From contig JACJWR010000001.1 of NCBI GenBank assembly GCA_020637055.1, forward strand, positions 558,001 through 622,000: 64,000 nt of DNA, given 5' to 3'. Both the position numbers and the translations under genes were made by a program. The notes beneath the pieces are model-generated. The model saw only the letters and a program-made list of their open reading frames with translations. It was not told where the DNA came from and did not search any database. The DNA is from Actinomycetota bacterium. GTDB lineage: Bacteria > Actinomycetota > Actinomycetes > S36-B12 > UBA10799. Position 1 is the stretch's first letter; each line of letters begins with the position of its first letter. This document shows, one piece after another, positions 17,501 through 26,204 of this stretch.

Positions 17501-17827
17501 TCCCAACTCGGCGGGCTCGTCGACGCCGGTGACTTCGGTCGCGGTGGTGCCCGATCGGTAGGCGGCTCGACCGATGGCCAGACCGGAGAGCGGCACCGTC
17601 ACGACGTGGGCGATCGCGATCACGATGACCACCAGGATGACCGTCGGTGAAGGATCCCGGATCACGACCGCGACGAGCAGCACCACCACGCCCAAGGCGG
17701 CGGCCTTGGCCACCGCGCTGGCCCGGGTGAGCGCATCCGGCAACCTCAACAGGCCCAATCCGGCCAGGGCGACCAAGCCGCCGCCGGCGACTGCCAACAG
17801 CCCCACGGCGAGTTCGGCGACGTTCAT
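17390..17827 (-). CDS. mnhG: Mrp/Mnh Na+(cation)/H+ antiporter subunit G
   Basis: Small subunit of the multi-subunit Mrp antiporter. The 145 residues carry three hydrophobic helices (about 4-26, 38-60 and 63-90), the family pattern GLLRLPDALTRASAVAKAAALG, and a hydrophilic C-terminal tail unusually rich in Asp and Gln. That tail, about 37 codons, is read antisense to the end of the convergent DedA gene, so mnhG is longer than the usual 110-120 residues. The ATG overlaps mnhF's stop as ATGA. It is the last gene of the operon. Confidence 0.88.
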   Translation of the reverse strand: MNVAELAVGLLAVAGGGLVALAGLGLLRLPDALTRASAVAKAAALGVVVLLVAVVIRDPSPTVILVVIVIAIAHVVTVPLSGLAIGRAAYRSGTTATEVTGVDEPAELGLVDFGTPTATLQHHPDQPDDDAADDDTQRDHQGGVA

Positions 17828-18135
17828 CCCGAGTCCTCCCCGTCGGTCTCCGCTCGCCCGGCCTCGGATTCCCCGGTGTGCGCACTGGACGGTCCCACCA
17901 ACCGCACCAGACCCAGAGTGCCGAGGAAACCGATGAGCACCGCCACCAGCGCGATATCGAGCACCGCATCGAACTCCAGCCGGATGCTCAGCAGCAGCAG
18001 CGCGCACACGGTGGCGATGAATCCCAATTCGGCCGCCACCACACGATCCGCTGCGGTGGGACCGCGCAACCCGCGGTAGATCGCGGCGAGCAGTCCGATC
18101 GCCACCAGGACCAGTGCCAAGTCGACCAGGATCAT
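17824..18135 (-). CDS. mnhF: Mrp/Mnh antiporter subunit F
   Basis: A 103-residue membrane subunit with three hydrophobic helices and the family sequence YRGLRGPTAADRVVAAELG between the first and second, followed by DIALVAVLIGFLGTLGLVR. It needs the other Mrp subunits for antiport activity. Its ATG overlaps the mnhE stop and its stop overlaps the mnhG ATG, both as ATGA, which argues for fixed stoichiometry through coupled translation. Confidence 0.9.
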   Translation of the reverse strand: MILVDLALVLVAIGLLAAIYRGLRGPTAADRVVAAELGFIATVCALLLLSIRLEFDAVLDIALVAVLIGFLGTLGLVRLVGPSSAHTGESEAGRAETDGEDSG

Positions 18136-18506
18136 GTCGAGCCCCCCGATCGCACGGTGTCGATCCGCAGCGCCCTGATCACGCGGTCCTGCAGGTCCGA
18201 CACCTCCGCCCGCAGCCGGTCCGGATCCGAGCCGTACATCCCGTGCACCCAGATCCGCCCGAGGTCCGGTTCGATACCCACCACAAGGGTGCCGGGGGTG
18301 ATCGTGATGAGTCCGGCCAGCACCGACAACTCCCACCGGTTGGTACACCGCAGCGGCAGCGTGATCACTGCCGGGGCCAACCTGGCGGACGGCGCGACAA
18401 TGTCTCGGGCGACCAGCCAGGACGCCTGCACCACGGCTCCCAGCGTCCACACCGCGAGCCAGGTCACGGCGGGCAGCCGGGTGAGTGCTCGGAGCAGGGT
18501 GCTCAT
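18132..18506 (-). CDS. mnhE: Mrp/Mnh antiporter subunit E
   Basis: A 124-residue protein with N-terminal hydrophobic helices followed by the conserved cytoplasmic segment ITITPGTLVVGIEPD and the WVHGMYGSDPDRLRAEVSDL tail typical of MnhE. It is coupled by ATGA overlaps to mnhD upstream and mnhF downstream. Its N-terminal membrane part is shorter than in Bacillus MrpE, which is common in actinobacteria. Confidence 0.88.
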   Translation of the reverse strand: MSTLLRALTRLPAVTWLAVWTLGAVVQASWLVARDIVAPSARLAPAVITLPLRCTNRWELSVLAGLITITPGTLVVGIEPDLGRIWVHGMYGSDPDRLRAEVSDLQDRVIRALRIDTVRSGGST

Positions 18507-19972
18507 CGTGTCAACACCTGCTCCACGTACGTCGAAGGATCGGTGAGCGAGTCCCCGGCGGTCCCCGCCAGTTCCAGTAGCGGTTCCGGGTAGAGCCCGA
18601 TCGCGAGGCTGACCAGCGCCAGTGCCATCCCCGGCAACACGATCGACGCCCGCCAGGGGGTGGCAGGTGCGTCCGGCTCAGCAGTGTTCGGATCCCGGCC
18701 CCAGAAGACGCCGGTACCGAGTTTCAGCATGGACATCAGAGTTCCGACACTGACCACCAGGGCCACGGCGAAGACCAGGTAGTTCGCGGAGCCGATTGCC
18801 GCCTGCAACACCCCGAGTTTGGCCCAGAATCCCGAGAAGGGCGGAAGGCCGGTCAGGGAGATCGCGGCCAGGAAGAACGCCAGCGTCACCCAACGGTGTT
18901 CGTTCGCCACCCCGCCCAGGCGGCTGATCGTCCCGGTGCCGCGCTGATGCTCGACCGCCCCGCCGCTGAGGAACAGCGAGGTCTTCACCACCGTGTGGTG
19001 GATCAGGTAGAACACCACCGCGGCCACCCCCAGCGCGCCGGCCAGCACCAACCCCACGAGGATGTAGCCGACCTGGCTGATCATGTGGAACGACAGCACG
19101 CCCCGCACCGTGCCTTCGCCCAGCGCCCCCAACACCCCGACCACCATGCTGGCGAGGGTCACCACGATGACCACGACCGTGACGGTCGAACCCGGCTCGT
19201 ACACCAGCGTGATCGACCGGACCAGGGCGTACACCCCGATCTTGGTGAGTAGTCCGGAGAACAGTGCAGTCACCGCCGGTGACGCATAGGGGTAGGTGGC
19301 GGGGAGCCAGTTGTGGGCTGGGACCACCGCGGCTTTCACGGCCAGCGCGATCAGGATGACCGCCATGGCGAAGCCGATCACCGGGACGGCTCCGGCACCC
19401 GCCAGCCCGGCCAGGTTCACCGTGCCGGCGCTGCCGTAGATGGCGCCGAGCCCGGCCAGGAAGATCGTCGAGGCGGTCAGGTTCACGATCAGGTAGAGAC
19501 GGGCCGAGCGCAACGAGGAGCGGTCGCCACGCAGCGAGAACAGGACGTAGGACGGCAGCAGGGCCACCTCGACCATGACGAAGAGGTTGAACAGATCTGC
19601 CGTGAGGTAGGCGCCGTACACCCCCGCCGTCATGATCAGAGCCATCGGAACGAACCAGCGGGATTCGTCCTGGTTGGTGGCGAAGGCGAACACCATCGAC
19701 GCGAACACCAACACCGCGGAAACCACCAGCATCAGTGAACTGAACAGGTCCGCGACGTAGGGGATCGCGAAGCCGCCCGGCCAGCCGGCCACCTGCGTCA
19801 CCAGCACTCCACCATCGGCGGTTGCCGCCACCGCTGCGGTCGCCGCCACTGCAACACCCGCCGGAACCAGCAGTGCCACCGTGCGCGAGAAGTTGCGGTT
19901 GTTCACCACCAGAACTGCGACCGCGGCCAACAGCGGGAGGGCGAAGAACAGCGGCAGCAACGATCCGTTCAT
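18503..19972 (-). CDS. mnhD: Mrp/Mnh antiporter subunit D (NuoN/NuoM-like proton channel)
   Basis: The 489-residue polytopic protein is homologous to the proton-pumping antiporter subunits of complex I. It shows about 14 hydrophobic segments, the glutamate in FVMVEVALLPSYVLFSL (TM5 region), the lysine-containing KAAVVPAHNWLPATYPYA, and the HMISQVGYILVGL and HHTVVKTSLFLSGGAVEH blocks. It provides one of the two proton/cation half-channels of the complex. It overlaps mnhC upstream and mnhE downstream as ATGA. Confidence 0.94.
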   Translation of the reverse strand: MNGSLLPLFFALPLLAAVAVLVVNNRNFSRTVALLVPAGVAVAATAAVAATADGGVLVTQVAGWPGGFAIPYVADLFSSLMLVVSAVLVFASMVFAFATNQDESRWFVPMALIMTAGVYGAYLTADLFNLFVMVEVALLPSYVLFSLRGDRSSLRSARLYLIVNLTASTIFLAGLGAIYGSAGTVNLAGLAGAGAVPVIGFAMAVILIALAVKAAVVPAHNWLPATYPYASPAVTALFSGLLTKIGVYALVRSITLVYEPGSTVTVVVIVVTLASMVVGVLGALGEGTVRGVLSFHMISQVGYILVGLVLAGALGVAAVVFYLIHHTVVKTSLFLSGGAVEHQRGTGTISRLGGVANEHRWVTLAFFLAAISLTGLPPFSGFWAKLGVLQAAIGSANYLVFAVALVVSVGTLMSMLKLGTGVFWGRDPNTAEPDAPATPWRASIVLPGMALALVSLAIGLYPEPLLELAGTAGDSLTDPSTYVEQVLTR

Positions 19973-20316
19973 GGTCGATTCACCGCCGCTTCTGGGTCAT
20001 CCGGCTCACCCAGGTGGGTGGTCGAGTCGCTTTCCGTGCGCGCCACCAACGCCAACAGGTACACCGTGACGCCGAACGTGATCACGATGGCGGTGAGCAC
20101 GAAGGCCTGCGGCAGCGGGTCGGCGGTGGTGGCCGGATCCAACGTGTCAGAGACGATCGGCGCCTCCCGTCGGAACGCGCCGCCGGCCGCGATGATGATC
20201 AGGTTCACCGCATGGGCGAGCAGGATGAAACCCAGGATCAGCCGGGTACCGCCACCACGGGTCACCAGCCAGGTTCCGGCGGCGGCGAGCACCGCTACCG
20301 CGATCGCGATGGTCAT
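19969..20316 (-). CDS. mnhC: Mrp/Mnh antiporter subunit C (NuoK-like)
   Basis: A 115-residue, three-helix subunit homologous to NuoK. The segments GGTRLILGFILLAHAVNLIIIAAG and DPLPQAFVLTAIVITFGVTVYLLALV match MnhC/MrpC, including the DPLPQALVLTAIVI family hallmark. It is linked to mnhA upstream and mnhD downstream by ATGA overlaps. Confidence 0.93.
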   Translation of the reverse strand: MTIAIAVAVLAAAGTWLVTRGGGTRLILGFILLAHAVNLIIIAAGGAFRREAPIVSDTLDPATTADPLPQAFVLTAIVITFGVTVYLLALVARTESDSTTHLGEPDDPEAAVNRP

Positions 20317-23099
20317 GATGCGGTGCTCCGCTCCGGCTCGGCCTGGCGCTCGGGGGAGTCTTCCCCGCCCAGCCGGGTGAGGGCTGCCCGGACCAGACCG
20401 ATCACCACCAGGAACACACCGAGGTCGAAGATCAACGAGGTCGTGAGATCGGTGAGACCGGGCAGGGAGAATTTGATCGGGGCCAGGAACGCGCCGGCGA
20501 GACCCAGGCCGACGAGTCCGACTCCGATGGCGAGCAGCAACCCCGTCGAGATCAGGGTCGTCACCCGCGGCAGTCGGGGGCGCAGGCCCGCCAGGTGGGC
20601 TACGACCAAAGCAGCGCCACCGAGCAGCCCGGCGATGAAACCGCCGCCCGGCTCGTCGTGGCCGCGCCAGAACAGGATCGCCGCCGCCACCAGCAGGAGG
20701 GGGAGCACCACCACACTGCCGGTCCGCAACACGAGTTGTTCGGCCGGACCGAGCACGCCAGGGGCGGATTCCGGCCTCTGGTTCCGCTGCTTCGACGTCA
20801 GCCGGGTCGCGGCGAGCAGCCCCCCGGCGGCGGCAGCGAGCACGACCACCTCGCCGAGGGTGTCGAGGCCGCGGAAGTCCACCAGGATCGTGTTGACCAC
20901 GTTGCTGCCGCCGGTGGCCTCCTCGGCCTCGGCGAGGTAGTACTCAGCGGCCTCGGATGACCCCCGACGTCCGGTGAAGGCCCACACGACGGCACCGGCG
21001 GCCAATCCCACGACAAGAGCCGACACTCCGGCGATGCGTTGGGAGCCGCGCACTCTCCTGGCCGGTTCCGAACGGCTGCCGGAGCGGCGGGGGAGTCCGG
21101 CGAGCACCGGCGCGGCGATCACCACCGTGAGGATCTCCACCAGCAGCAACGTCAAAGCCACATCGGGAGCGCCGAGGATGAGCAGCCAGACCGACAGCGT
21201 CAAGCCGACGATGCCGGCACCCACCAAGGCTGCGAGCGGGCTGCGCGCGAGAACGACGGCCGCGACCGCCGGCACGAGCAGAATCAGGATGACGATGTCG
21301 GCGTTCGCCCAAGTTCCGGGCTCAACCGGCGCGAGACCCCGCAACCCGAACGCGGCGCCCACGAACAGGGCGAGGATCAACACACCCACCCCCGCGAGCT
21401 GTGCCCGGGCGGAGTTGATGTGCGCCGGCCGCCCGACCCAGCCACCGAGTCGAATCGTGGCGTACCAGCCGCGGTCGAACAGCCCCGGCGCGATCGGTTG
21501 GGGCGTGTCCTCCCCGAAGATCCTCGTGAGCCGGGGCCGGTTGAGGTGCAGCACCAGACCCAACGAGATTGCGATGATCGAGAGGAACAGCGCGGGTGAG
21601 AAGCCGTGCCACAGGGCGAGGTCGTCCGCCGTCGGTGTGAAGCCGGTATCGGCGACGGTGCGGTTGACGATGCCGTTGAGCAACCAGGGCGCCAAACCGA
21701 GCACCAGGCCGAGCACGGCCGGCACGGCGGCCGGAGCCAGGAAGCTCCACCGCGGTTCGTAGAGTCCCTGCTGCCGCAGCGGGCCGGTGAAGGCTCCGCT
21801 GATGATGCGTGCGCTGTAGGCGAAGGTCAGGGCGGCGCCGCAGACCGCGACGACGGCGGCCAGGTATCCCGGCCACAGCTGGTTCGGGGTCCAGTTCGCC
21901 TCGGAGGTTCCGAGGAAGGCGTAGAAGGCCTCCTCCTTCGCCACGAATCCCACCAAGGGCGGCAGGCCCGCCATGGACATCGCCGCCAGCCCGGTCAGCA
22001 CGGCGGTGACCGGCATTGCCTTGCGAAGCCCCGAGAGTTCACGGATATCCCGGCTGCCGGCCTCCCGGTCGATGATGCCGACCAACATGAACAGCGTGGC
22101 TTTGAACAACGCGTGGGCGGCGACGAGGAGGGCGGCGGCGGCGAGGGCGGCCGATGTGCCCACCCCCACCAAAGCGACCATCAGGCCCAGTTGGCTGACC
22201 GTCGAATAAGCGAGGAGTGCTTTCAAGTCGTTCTGGCGCAGCGCTTCCCAAGCGCCGAACAGCGCGGTGGCCAGGCCGATCGCCATCAGGCCCAGGTGCC
22301 AGCCGGGTACATCGGTGAACAACGGCGAGAACAACAGCAGCAGGTAGATACCCGCCTTCACCAAGGTGGCGGCGTGCAGGTAGGCGCTGACCGGGGTGAT
22401 GGCGACCATCGCATCGGGAAGCCAGAAGTGGAAGGGGAGCTGGGCCGACTTCGTGAAGGCGGCGAAGGCGATCAGCGGTCCGACGATGGCGATGTCACCC
22501 GCGCTCAGCACTCCTGGGGCGCGCGCGAGCATCTCCGTCAGATCCGACGTTCCGGTCCGGTCGATGAGCAGGATCATGGCCGCCAGCAGAGCGAGGCCGC
22601 CGGTGGCCGTCACGAACAGCGCGCGGGTCGCCGGGCGGGAACCCAGCAGGCCCCGGCCACCGATCAGTAGGAAGCTGCACAGGGTGGTGATCTCCCAGAA
22701 GACCAACAACAGGATTGCATTGTTGGCCAGCACCAAACCCAGCATCGCCGCCGCGAACAGGGTGAGAATCCCGAACAGGCGGCTGTGGCCGTAATGCTCG
22801 TCGAGGTACTGGGGTGCGTAGCTCAGGACGAGCGCGCCGACCCCCAGCACGAGCGTCGCGAACAGCAGCGCGAGGCCGTTGAGGCGCAGGGAGAATTCGA
22901 TTCCCAAACTCGGCACCCACTGCCAGGACTCGATCACGGTCTCGTTGTCCCGGACGGCGGGGACGGCGCGGGCCAGCAGGCCGAAGGCTCCGACGAATAC
23001 CGCCGCCAGCAGGTACCCGGTCTTGCGGCCCAAGGCGGGTGCGACGAAGGGCACCACTGCCGCCGCCACGATCAGGACGACCAGGGGTGCCAGCAGCAT
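20313..23099 (-). CDS. mnhA: Mrp/Mnh antiporter subunit A fused to subunit B
   Basis: The 928-residue polytopic protein is the largest Mrp subunit. Residues 1 to about 500 are NuoL-like (SYAPQYLDEHYGHSRLFGIL, LLVFWEITTLCSFLLIG, FHFWLPDAMVAITPVSAYLHAATLVKAG in sequence), followed by the MrpA-specific membrane and NuoJ-like parts. The last about 140 residues (WRGHDEPGGGFIAGLLGGAA onwards) are an MnhB domain, so A and B are one chain and no separate mnhB exists. This fusion is known in several bacteria. It heads the operon, divergent from a DedA gene, and overlaps mnhC as ATGA. Confidence 0.93.
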   Translation of the reverse strand: MLLAPLVVLIVAAAVVPFVAPALGRKTGYLLAAVFVGAFGLLARAVPAVRDNETVIESWQWVPSLGIEFSLRLNGLALLFATLVLGVGALVLSYAPQYLDEHYGHSRLFGILTLFAAAMLGLVLANNAILLLVFWEITTLCSFLLIGGRGLLGSRPATRALFVTATGGLALLAAMILLIDRTGTSDLTEMLARAPGVLSAGDIAIVGPLIAFAAFTKSAQLPFHFWLPDAMVAITPVSAYLHAATLVKAGIYLLLLFSPLFTDVPGWHLGLMAIGLATALFGAWEALRQNDLKALLAYSTVSQLGLMVALVGVGTSAALAAAALLVAAHALFKATLFMLVGIIDREAGSRDIRELSGLRKAMPVTAVLTGLAAMSMAGLPPLVGFVAKEEAFYAFLGTSEANWTPNQLWPGYLAAVVAVCGAALTFAYSARIISGAFTGPLRQQGLYEPRWSFLAPAAVPAVLGLVLGLAPWLLNGIVNRTVADTGFTPTADDLALWHGFSPALFLSIIAISLGLVLHLNRPRLTRIFGEDTPQPIAPGLFDRGWYATIRLGGWVGRPAHINSARAQLAGVGVLILALFVGAAFGLRGLAPVEPGTWANADIVILILLVPAVAAVVLARSPLAALVGAGIVGLTLSVWLLILGAPDVALTLLLVEILTVVIAAPVLAGLPRRSGSRSEPARRVRGSQRIAGVSALVVGLAAGAVVWAFTGRRGSSEAAEYYLAEAEEATGGSNVVNTILVDFRGLDTLGEVVVLAAAAGGLLAATRLTSKQRNQRPESAPGVLGPAEQLVLRTGSVVVLPLLLVAAAILFWRGHDEPGGGFIAGLLGGAALVVAHLAGLRPRLPRVTTLISTGLLLAIGVGLVGLGLAGAFLAPIKFSLPGLTDLTTSLIFDLGVFLVVIGLVRAALTRLGGEDSPERQAEPERSTAS

Positions 23100-23177
23100 C
23101 CCGACATTTTAGGTGAGGGCCGCAGCCCGGGCAGGTCGTCGTCTCCGATGGCGGGTGCCGAGGAGTAGCCTCCGAGG

Positions 23178-23861
23178 ATGCTCGCGTTGCTGGCCCTGGT
23201 GCCGTCTGCCATCACCGACTACCTCAACCCGGAGGAGTTGCTGCACGCGTTGGGCACCTACGCGCTGGTGGGGGTGGCGCTGATCATTTTCGCCGAGACC
23301 GGTCTGCTCATCGGCTTCTTCCTGCCCGGCGACTCGTTGCTGTTCGTCACCGGAATGTTCGTCTCCCAGGGTTTCATCCCGACACCGATCGCGGTGGTGT
23401 GTCTGCTGCTGACCGCCGCGGCGATCATCGGCAACATGGTGGGGTATTGGATCGGTCGCAAGGCGGGTGCGCCGCTGTTCTCGCGCCAGGATTCGCGGAT
23501 CTTCCGGCAGGAGTACGTCGACAAGACGTATGCCTTCTTCGCCAAGCACGGCAACAAGGCCATCGTGCTGGCGCGTTTTGTACCGATCGTGCGCACGTTC
23601 ATCACGGCAGTGGCCGGGGTGGCCCGGATGGACTACCGAAGCTTCGTCGTCTACTCGGCCATCGGTGGCGTGTTGTGGGCCACCGGCGTCACCTTGATGG
23701 GGTACTTCCTGGGTAGCATCCCGGTCGTCAAGGACCACATCGAGATCATTCTGTTGCTTGTGGTCGTCGTCTCGCTGGTGCCCATGGTCGTCGAGTTCGT
23801 GCGGCACCGCTACTTCGCCCGCCCGGCGGTGGCGGCGACGCCGACCGCTCAGGACGACTGA
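23178..23861 (+). CDS. DedA family membrane protein (copy 2)
   Basis: A 227-residue DedA-family protein with IIFAETGLLIGFFLPGDSLLFVTGM near the N-terminus, GRKAGAPLFSRQDSRIF, and HGNKAIVLARFVPIVRTFIT with the two conserved arginines. Membrane re-entrant loops and C-terminal helices are present. It is transcribed divergently from the Mrp operon, with 78 bp between the starts. It shares the core motifs with the DedA gene at the other end of that operon. A role in lipid-carrier translocation driven by ion gradients is inferred from the family. Confidence 0.9.
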   Translation: MLALLALVPSAITDYLNPEELLHALGTYALVGVALIIFAETGLLIGFFLPGDSLLFVTGMFVSQGFIPTPIAVVCLLLTAAAIIGNMVGYWIGRKAGAPLFSRQDSRIFRQEYVDKTYAFFAKHGNKAIVLARFVPIVRTFITAVAGVARMDYRSFVVYSAIGGVLWATGVTLMGYFLGSIPVVKDHIEIILLLVVVVSLVPMVVEFVRHRYFARPAVAATPTAQDD

Positions 23862-23866
23862 GGGAC

Positions 23867-24406
23867 TCAGGCGAGGCCGAGGTCATCCAGTTCGTAGGCC
23901 GCATAGTAGGGCAGGCCGACCGATTCGACCCGGCTGCGGGCACCCCGCTCGACGATCACCGCCACGGCGACCACTTCTGCGCCCGCCTCCCGCAGTGCCT
24001 CCACCGCGGTGAGCACCGATCCGCCGGTGGTCGACGTGTCCTCGACCGCCAACACCCGTCGGCCAGCCACATCGGGCCCTTCGATCCGGCGCTGCAGACC
24101 GTGCGCCTTGCCCTCCTTGCGCACCACGAAAGCATCCAGCGAACGGCCCCGTGCGGCAGCGGCGTGCAACATTGCCGTGGCTACCGGGTCGGCACCGAGG
24201 GTGAGACCCCCGACGGCGTCGTACTCGAGGTCGGCGGTCAGATCGAGCATCACCTCGCCCACCAGCGGCGCCGCGTTGCCGGCGAGGGTGACGCGGCGGA
24301 GATCGACGTAGTAGTCCGCCTCCTTCCCGCTGGAGAGGGTGACACGGCCGTGCACCACCGCGTCGGCGGTGATCCGGCTGAGCAGGTGCGCGCGGGCGGA
24401 AGTCAT
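23867..24406 (-). CDS. pyrE: Orotate phosphoribosyltransferase
   Basis: Makes orotidine-5-phosphate from orotate and PRPP in pyrimidine synthesis. The 179-residue product has the PRPP-binding signature VLAVEDTSTTGGSVLTAVEAL (about 117-137), the flexible-loop lysines in VVRKEGKAHG, and the early GKEADYYVDLRRVTLAG. Its stop is 5 bases from the stop of the convergent DedA gene. It stands apart from other pyr genes. Confidence 0.93.
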   Translation of the reverse strand: MTSARAHLLSRITADAVVHGRVTLSSGKEADYYVDLRRVTLAGNAAPLVGEVMLDLTADLEYDAVGGLTLGADPVATAMLHAAAARGRSLDAFVVRKEGKAHGLQRRIEGPDVAGRRVLAVEDTSTTGGSVLTAVEALREAGAEVVAVAVIVERGARSRVESVGLPYYAAYELDDLGLA

Positions 24407-24492
24407 GGGGACAGTCTAGGTGACCGGGCTGGTGAGCTCCGGCGAGCGGCGCCGCGCCGTCGGGCCGCTGCCCGATGCGGCAGGCTTGACCC

Positions 24493-24987
24493 ATGCGCTC
24501 ACCACACGTCGTGCTGCTGCCGGGCTCCGGGATGGACCGGTCGGCGGTCGCCGCGGAACTCGTCGGCGACGGAATCGACTGCTACTGCCCGCCTGAGGCC
24601 CAACTCGATCCGGAGTTGCCCGAGCAACTCGCGGATGCCCGCCGGGTCGCCGCCGTAGCGCAGTGGTTGGCCGGAGCGGCCGTGCCACCTCCGGTGGTGC
24701 TGGTGGCAGCCGGCAGCGCGGCACGGCTGCTTCCCGCCCTATCGCTGTCGCAACGCAGCGCCGCTCGCCTCGTGGTCGGTTATGTCCTGATCGATGCCCC
24801 ATCCCCGGCACCATCGCACGAATGGCCGGACGCGCCAGTCTGGTGGGTGTCCACGCCGGCTGCCTCAGCAGAGGTCGAGGCCGGGGCGTTGAGCGCGGAT
24901 CTGCGCGGTTTCGAGGTGCTCAGCGCGGGGTCCGCCGCGGCTGCCGTGCACCGGGTGCTCGTGGATCTCGGCCGGTCTCGGCCCTAG
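24493..24987 (+). CDS. Hypothetical protein, alpha/beta-hydrolase-like
   Basis: A 164-residue cytosolic protein without a clear family. HVVLLPGSGMDRSAV near the N-terminus resembles the first strand and oxyanion turn of small alpha/beta hydrolases, and VVLVAAGSAARLLPAL the region where a nucleophile elbow (GxSxG) would sit. The sequence there is AAGSAA, so the classical serine motif is not intact. The gene ends in a 4-base overlap of stops with the convergent aminotransferase. I cannot assign a function. Confidence 0.55.
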   Translation: MRSPHVVLLPGSGMDRSAVAAELVGDGIDCYCPPEAQLDPELPEQLADARRVAAVAQWLAGAAVPPPVVLVAAGSAARLLPALSLSQRSAARLVVGYVLIDAPSPAPSHEWPDAPVWWVSTPAASAEVEAGALSADLRGFEVLSAGSAAAAVHRVLVDLGRSRP

Positions 24988-26180
24988 CCGATGGCGGGAT
25001 TGTGCAGGTCGATGGATCCCAACCGGCGCAATGCTTCGCTCAACACTTCGGGGCGTTTCGAGAACGTCCATCGCACGTAGTCGTTGCCGGTATCGCCGCT
25101 GCTCAGGCGGGCCACCGGGATCGCCACCACCGCCGCGTTGGCGAGGATGTGTTCGACGAAAGATTCACCGCGGTCCCAGCCCAGACCGGTCACGTCGGTG
25201 ACGAAGAAGTAGCTGCCGCCGGAGGGGACCACCTCCAGCCCCAATCCGGAGAGGCCGTCGGCGAGTAGACGGCGGGCGGCTCCGAACTTGGCGGCCAGAC
25301 CGGCGAAGTACGACTCGGGCAGCCGCAGGCCGGCGGCGATGGCGGGTTGGAAGGGGCCGCCGGACACGTAGGAGAGGTGCTGTCGCACCACGCGGACCGC
25401 GGAGATGAGGTCCGCCGGTCCGGTCGCCCAGCCCACTTTCCAGCCGGTGAACGAAAACGTCTTGCCACCGCTGCCGAGGGTCACGGTCCGCTCGCGCATA
25501 CCGTCCATCGCCGCCATCGGCACGTGTGACACGTCCGGCCCGAAGACCAGGTGTTCGTACACTTCGTCGCTGATCACGATGAGGTCGTTGGCTTCGACCA
25601 CCTCTGCGAGTTCGGCCAACTGCTGCTCGTCGAATACCGCGCCGGTGGGGTTGTGCGGGGTGTTGAGCAGGATGGCAGTGGTCCGGTCGGTCACGGCGTC
25701 GGCGATCGCCCCCACATCGAGCCGGAATCCGCGCTCCGGATCGCGGGCCAAGGGGACGCCGACCTGTTCGGCGCCGGCCATGGCGATGCCGGCCCCGTAG
25801 ACGTCGAACCAGGGTTCAGGCACGATCACCTCGTCACCGTGGTCCACCAGGGCCAAGATCGCAGCGGTGATGAGCTCGCTGGCACCGGTGCCGATCACGG
25901 CCTCGGTGGCAGGGTCGTAGTCCAGCCCGTAGAACCGGCGCTGGTGGTCGCACACGGCCGCCAGCAGATCCGGGAGGCCATGGCGTGGTGGGTATTGGTT
26001 GCCCGAGCCGCCGGCGATCGACGCGATGGCGATCTCCTTGAGCGCGTCCGGACCATCGGTGTCGGGGAAGCCCTGGCCCAGGTTGACGGCCCCGAGCCGG
26101 GCGGCGAGTGCCGAGAATTCACCGAACACAGACCCCGAATGCGGTCGCATCCGGGGTATCAGGCGGGAGTAGTCGTCCAC
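24984..26180 (-). CDS. Class I/II PLP-dependent aminotransferase
   Basis: The 398-residue fold-type I aminotransferase shows the NLGQGFPDTDGP block, NQYPPRHGLPDLLAAV, LNTPHNPTGAVFDEQQL with the substrate-contact Asn, ISDEVYEHLVF with the cofactor Asp/Tyr, and the pyridoxal lysine in LGSGGKTFSFTGWKVGW. This set resembles kynurenine/methionine aminotransferases and the DapC branch (N-succinyl-diaminopimelate), and sequence alone does not decide. The start is uncertain: GTG at 26180 or TTG at 26189; no good ribosome-binding site precedes either. Confidence 0.88.
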   Translation of the reverse strand: MDDYSRLIPRMRPHSGSVFGEFSALAARLGAVNLGQGFPDTDGPDALKEIAIASIAGGSGNQYPPRHGLPDLLAAVCDHQRRFYGLDYDPATEAVIGTGASELITAAILALVDHGDEVIVPEPWFDVYGAGIAMAGAEQVGVPLARDPERGFRLDVGAIADAVTDRTTAILLNTPHNPTGAVFDEQQLAELAEVVEANDLIVISDEVYEHLVFGPDVSHVPMAAMDGMRERTVTLGSGGKTFSFTGWKVGWATGPADLISAVRVVRQHLSYVSGGPFQPAIAAGLRLPESYFAGLAAKFGAARRLLADGLSGLGLEVVPSGGSYFFVTDVTGLGWDRGESFVEHILANAAVVAIPVARLSSGDTGNDYVRWTFSKRPEVLSEALRRLGSIDLHNPAIG

Positions 26181-26204
26181 GGGCAGCAACGCTAGTCGAA
26201 AGCG

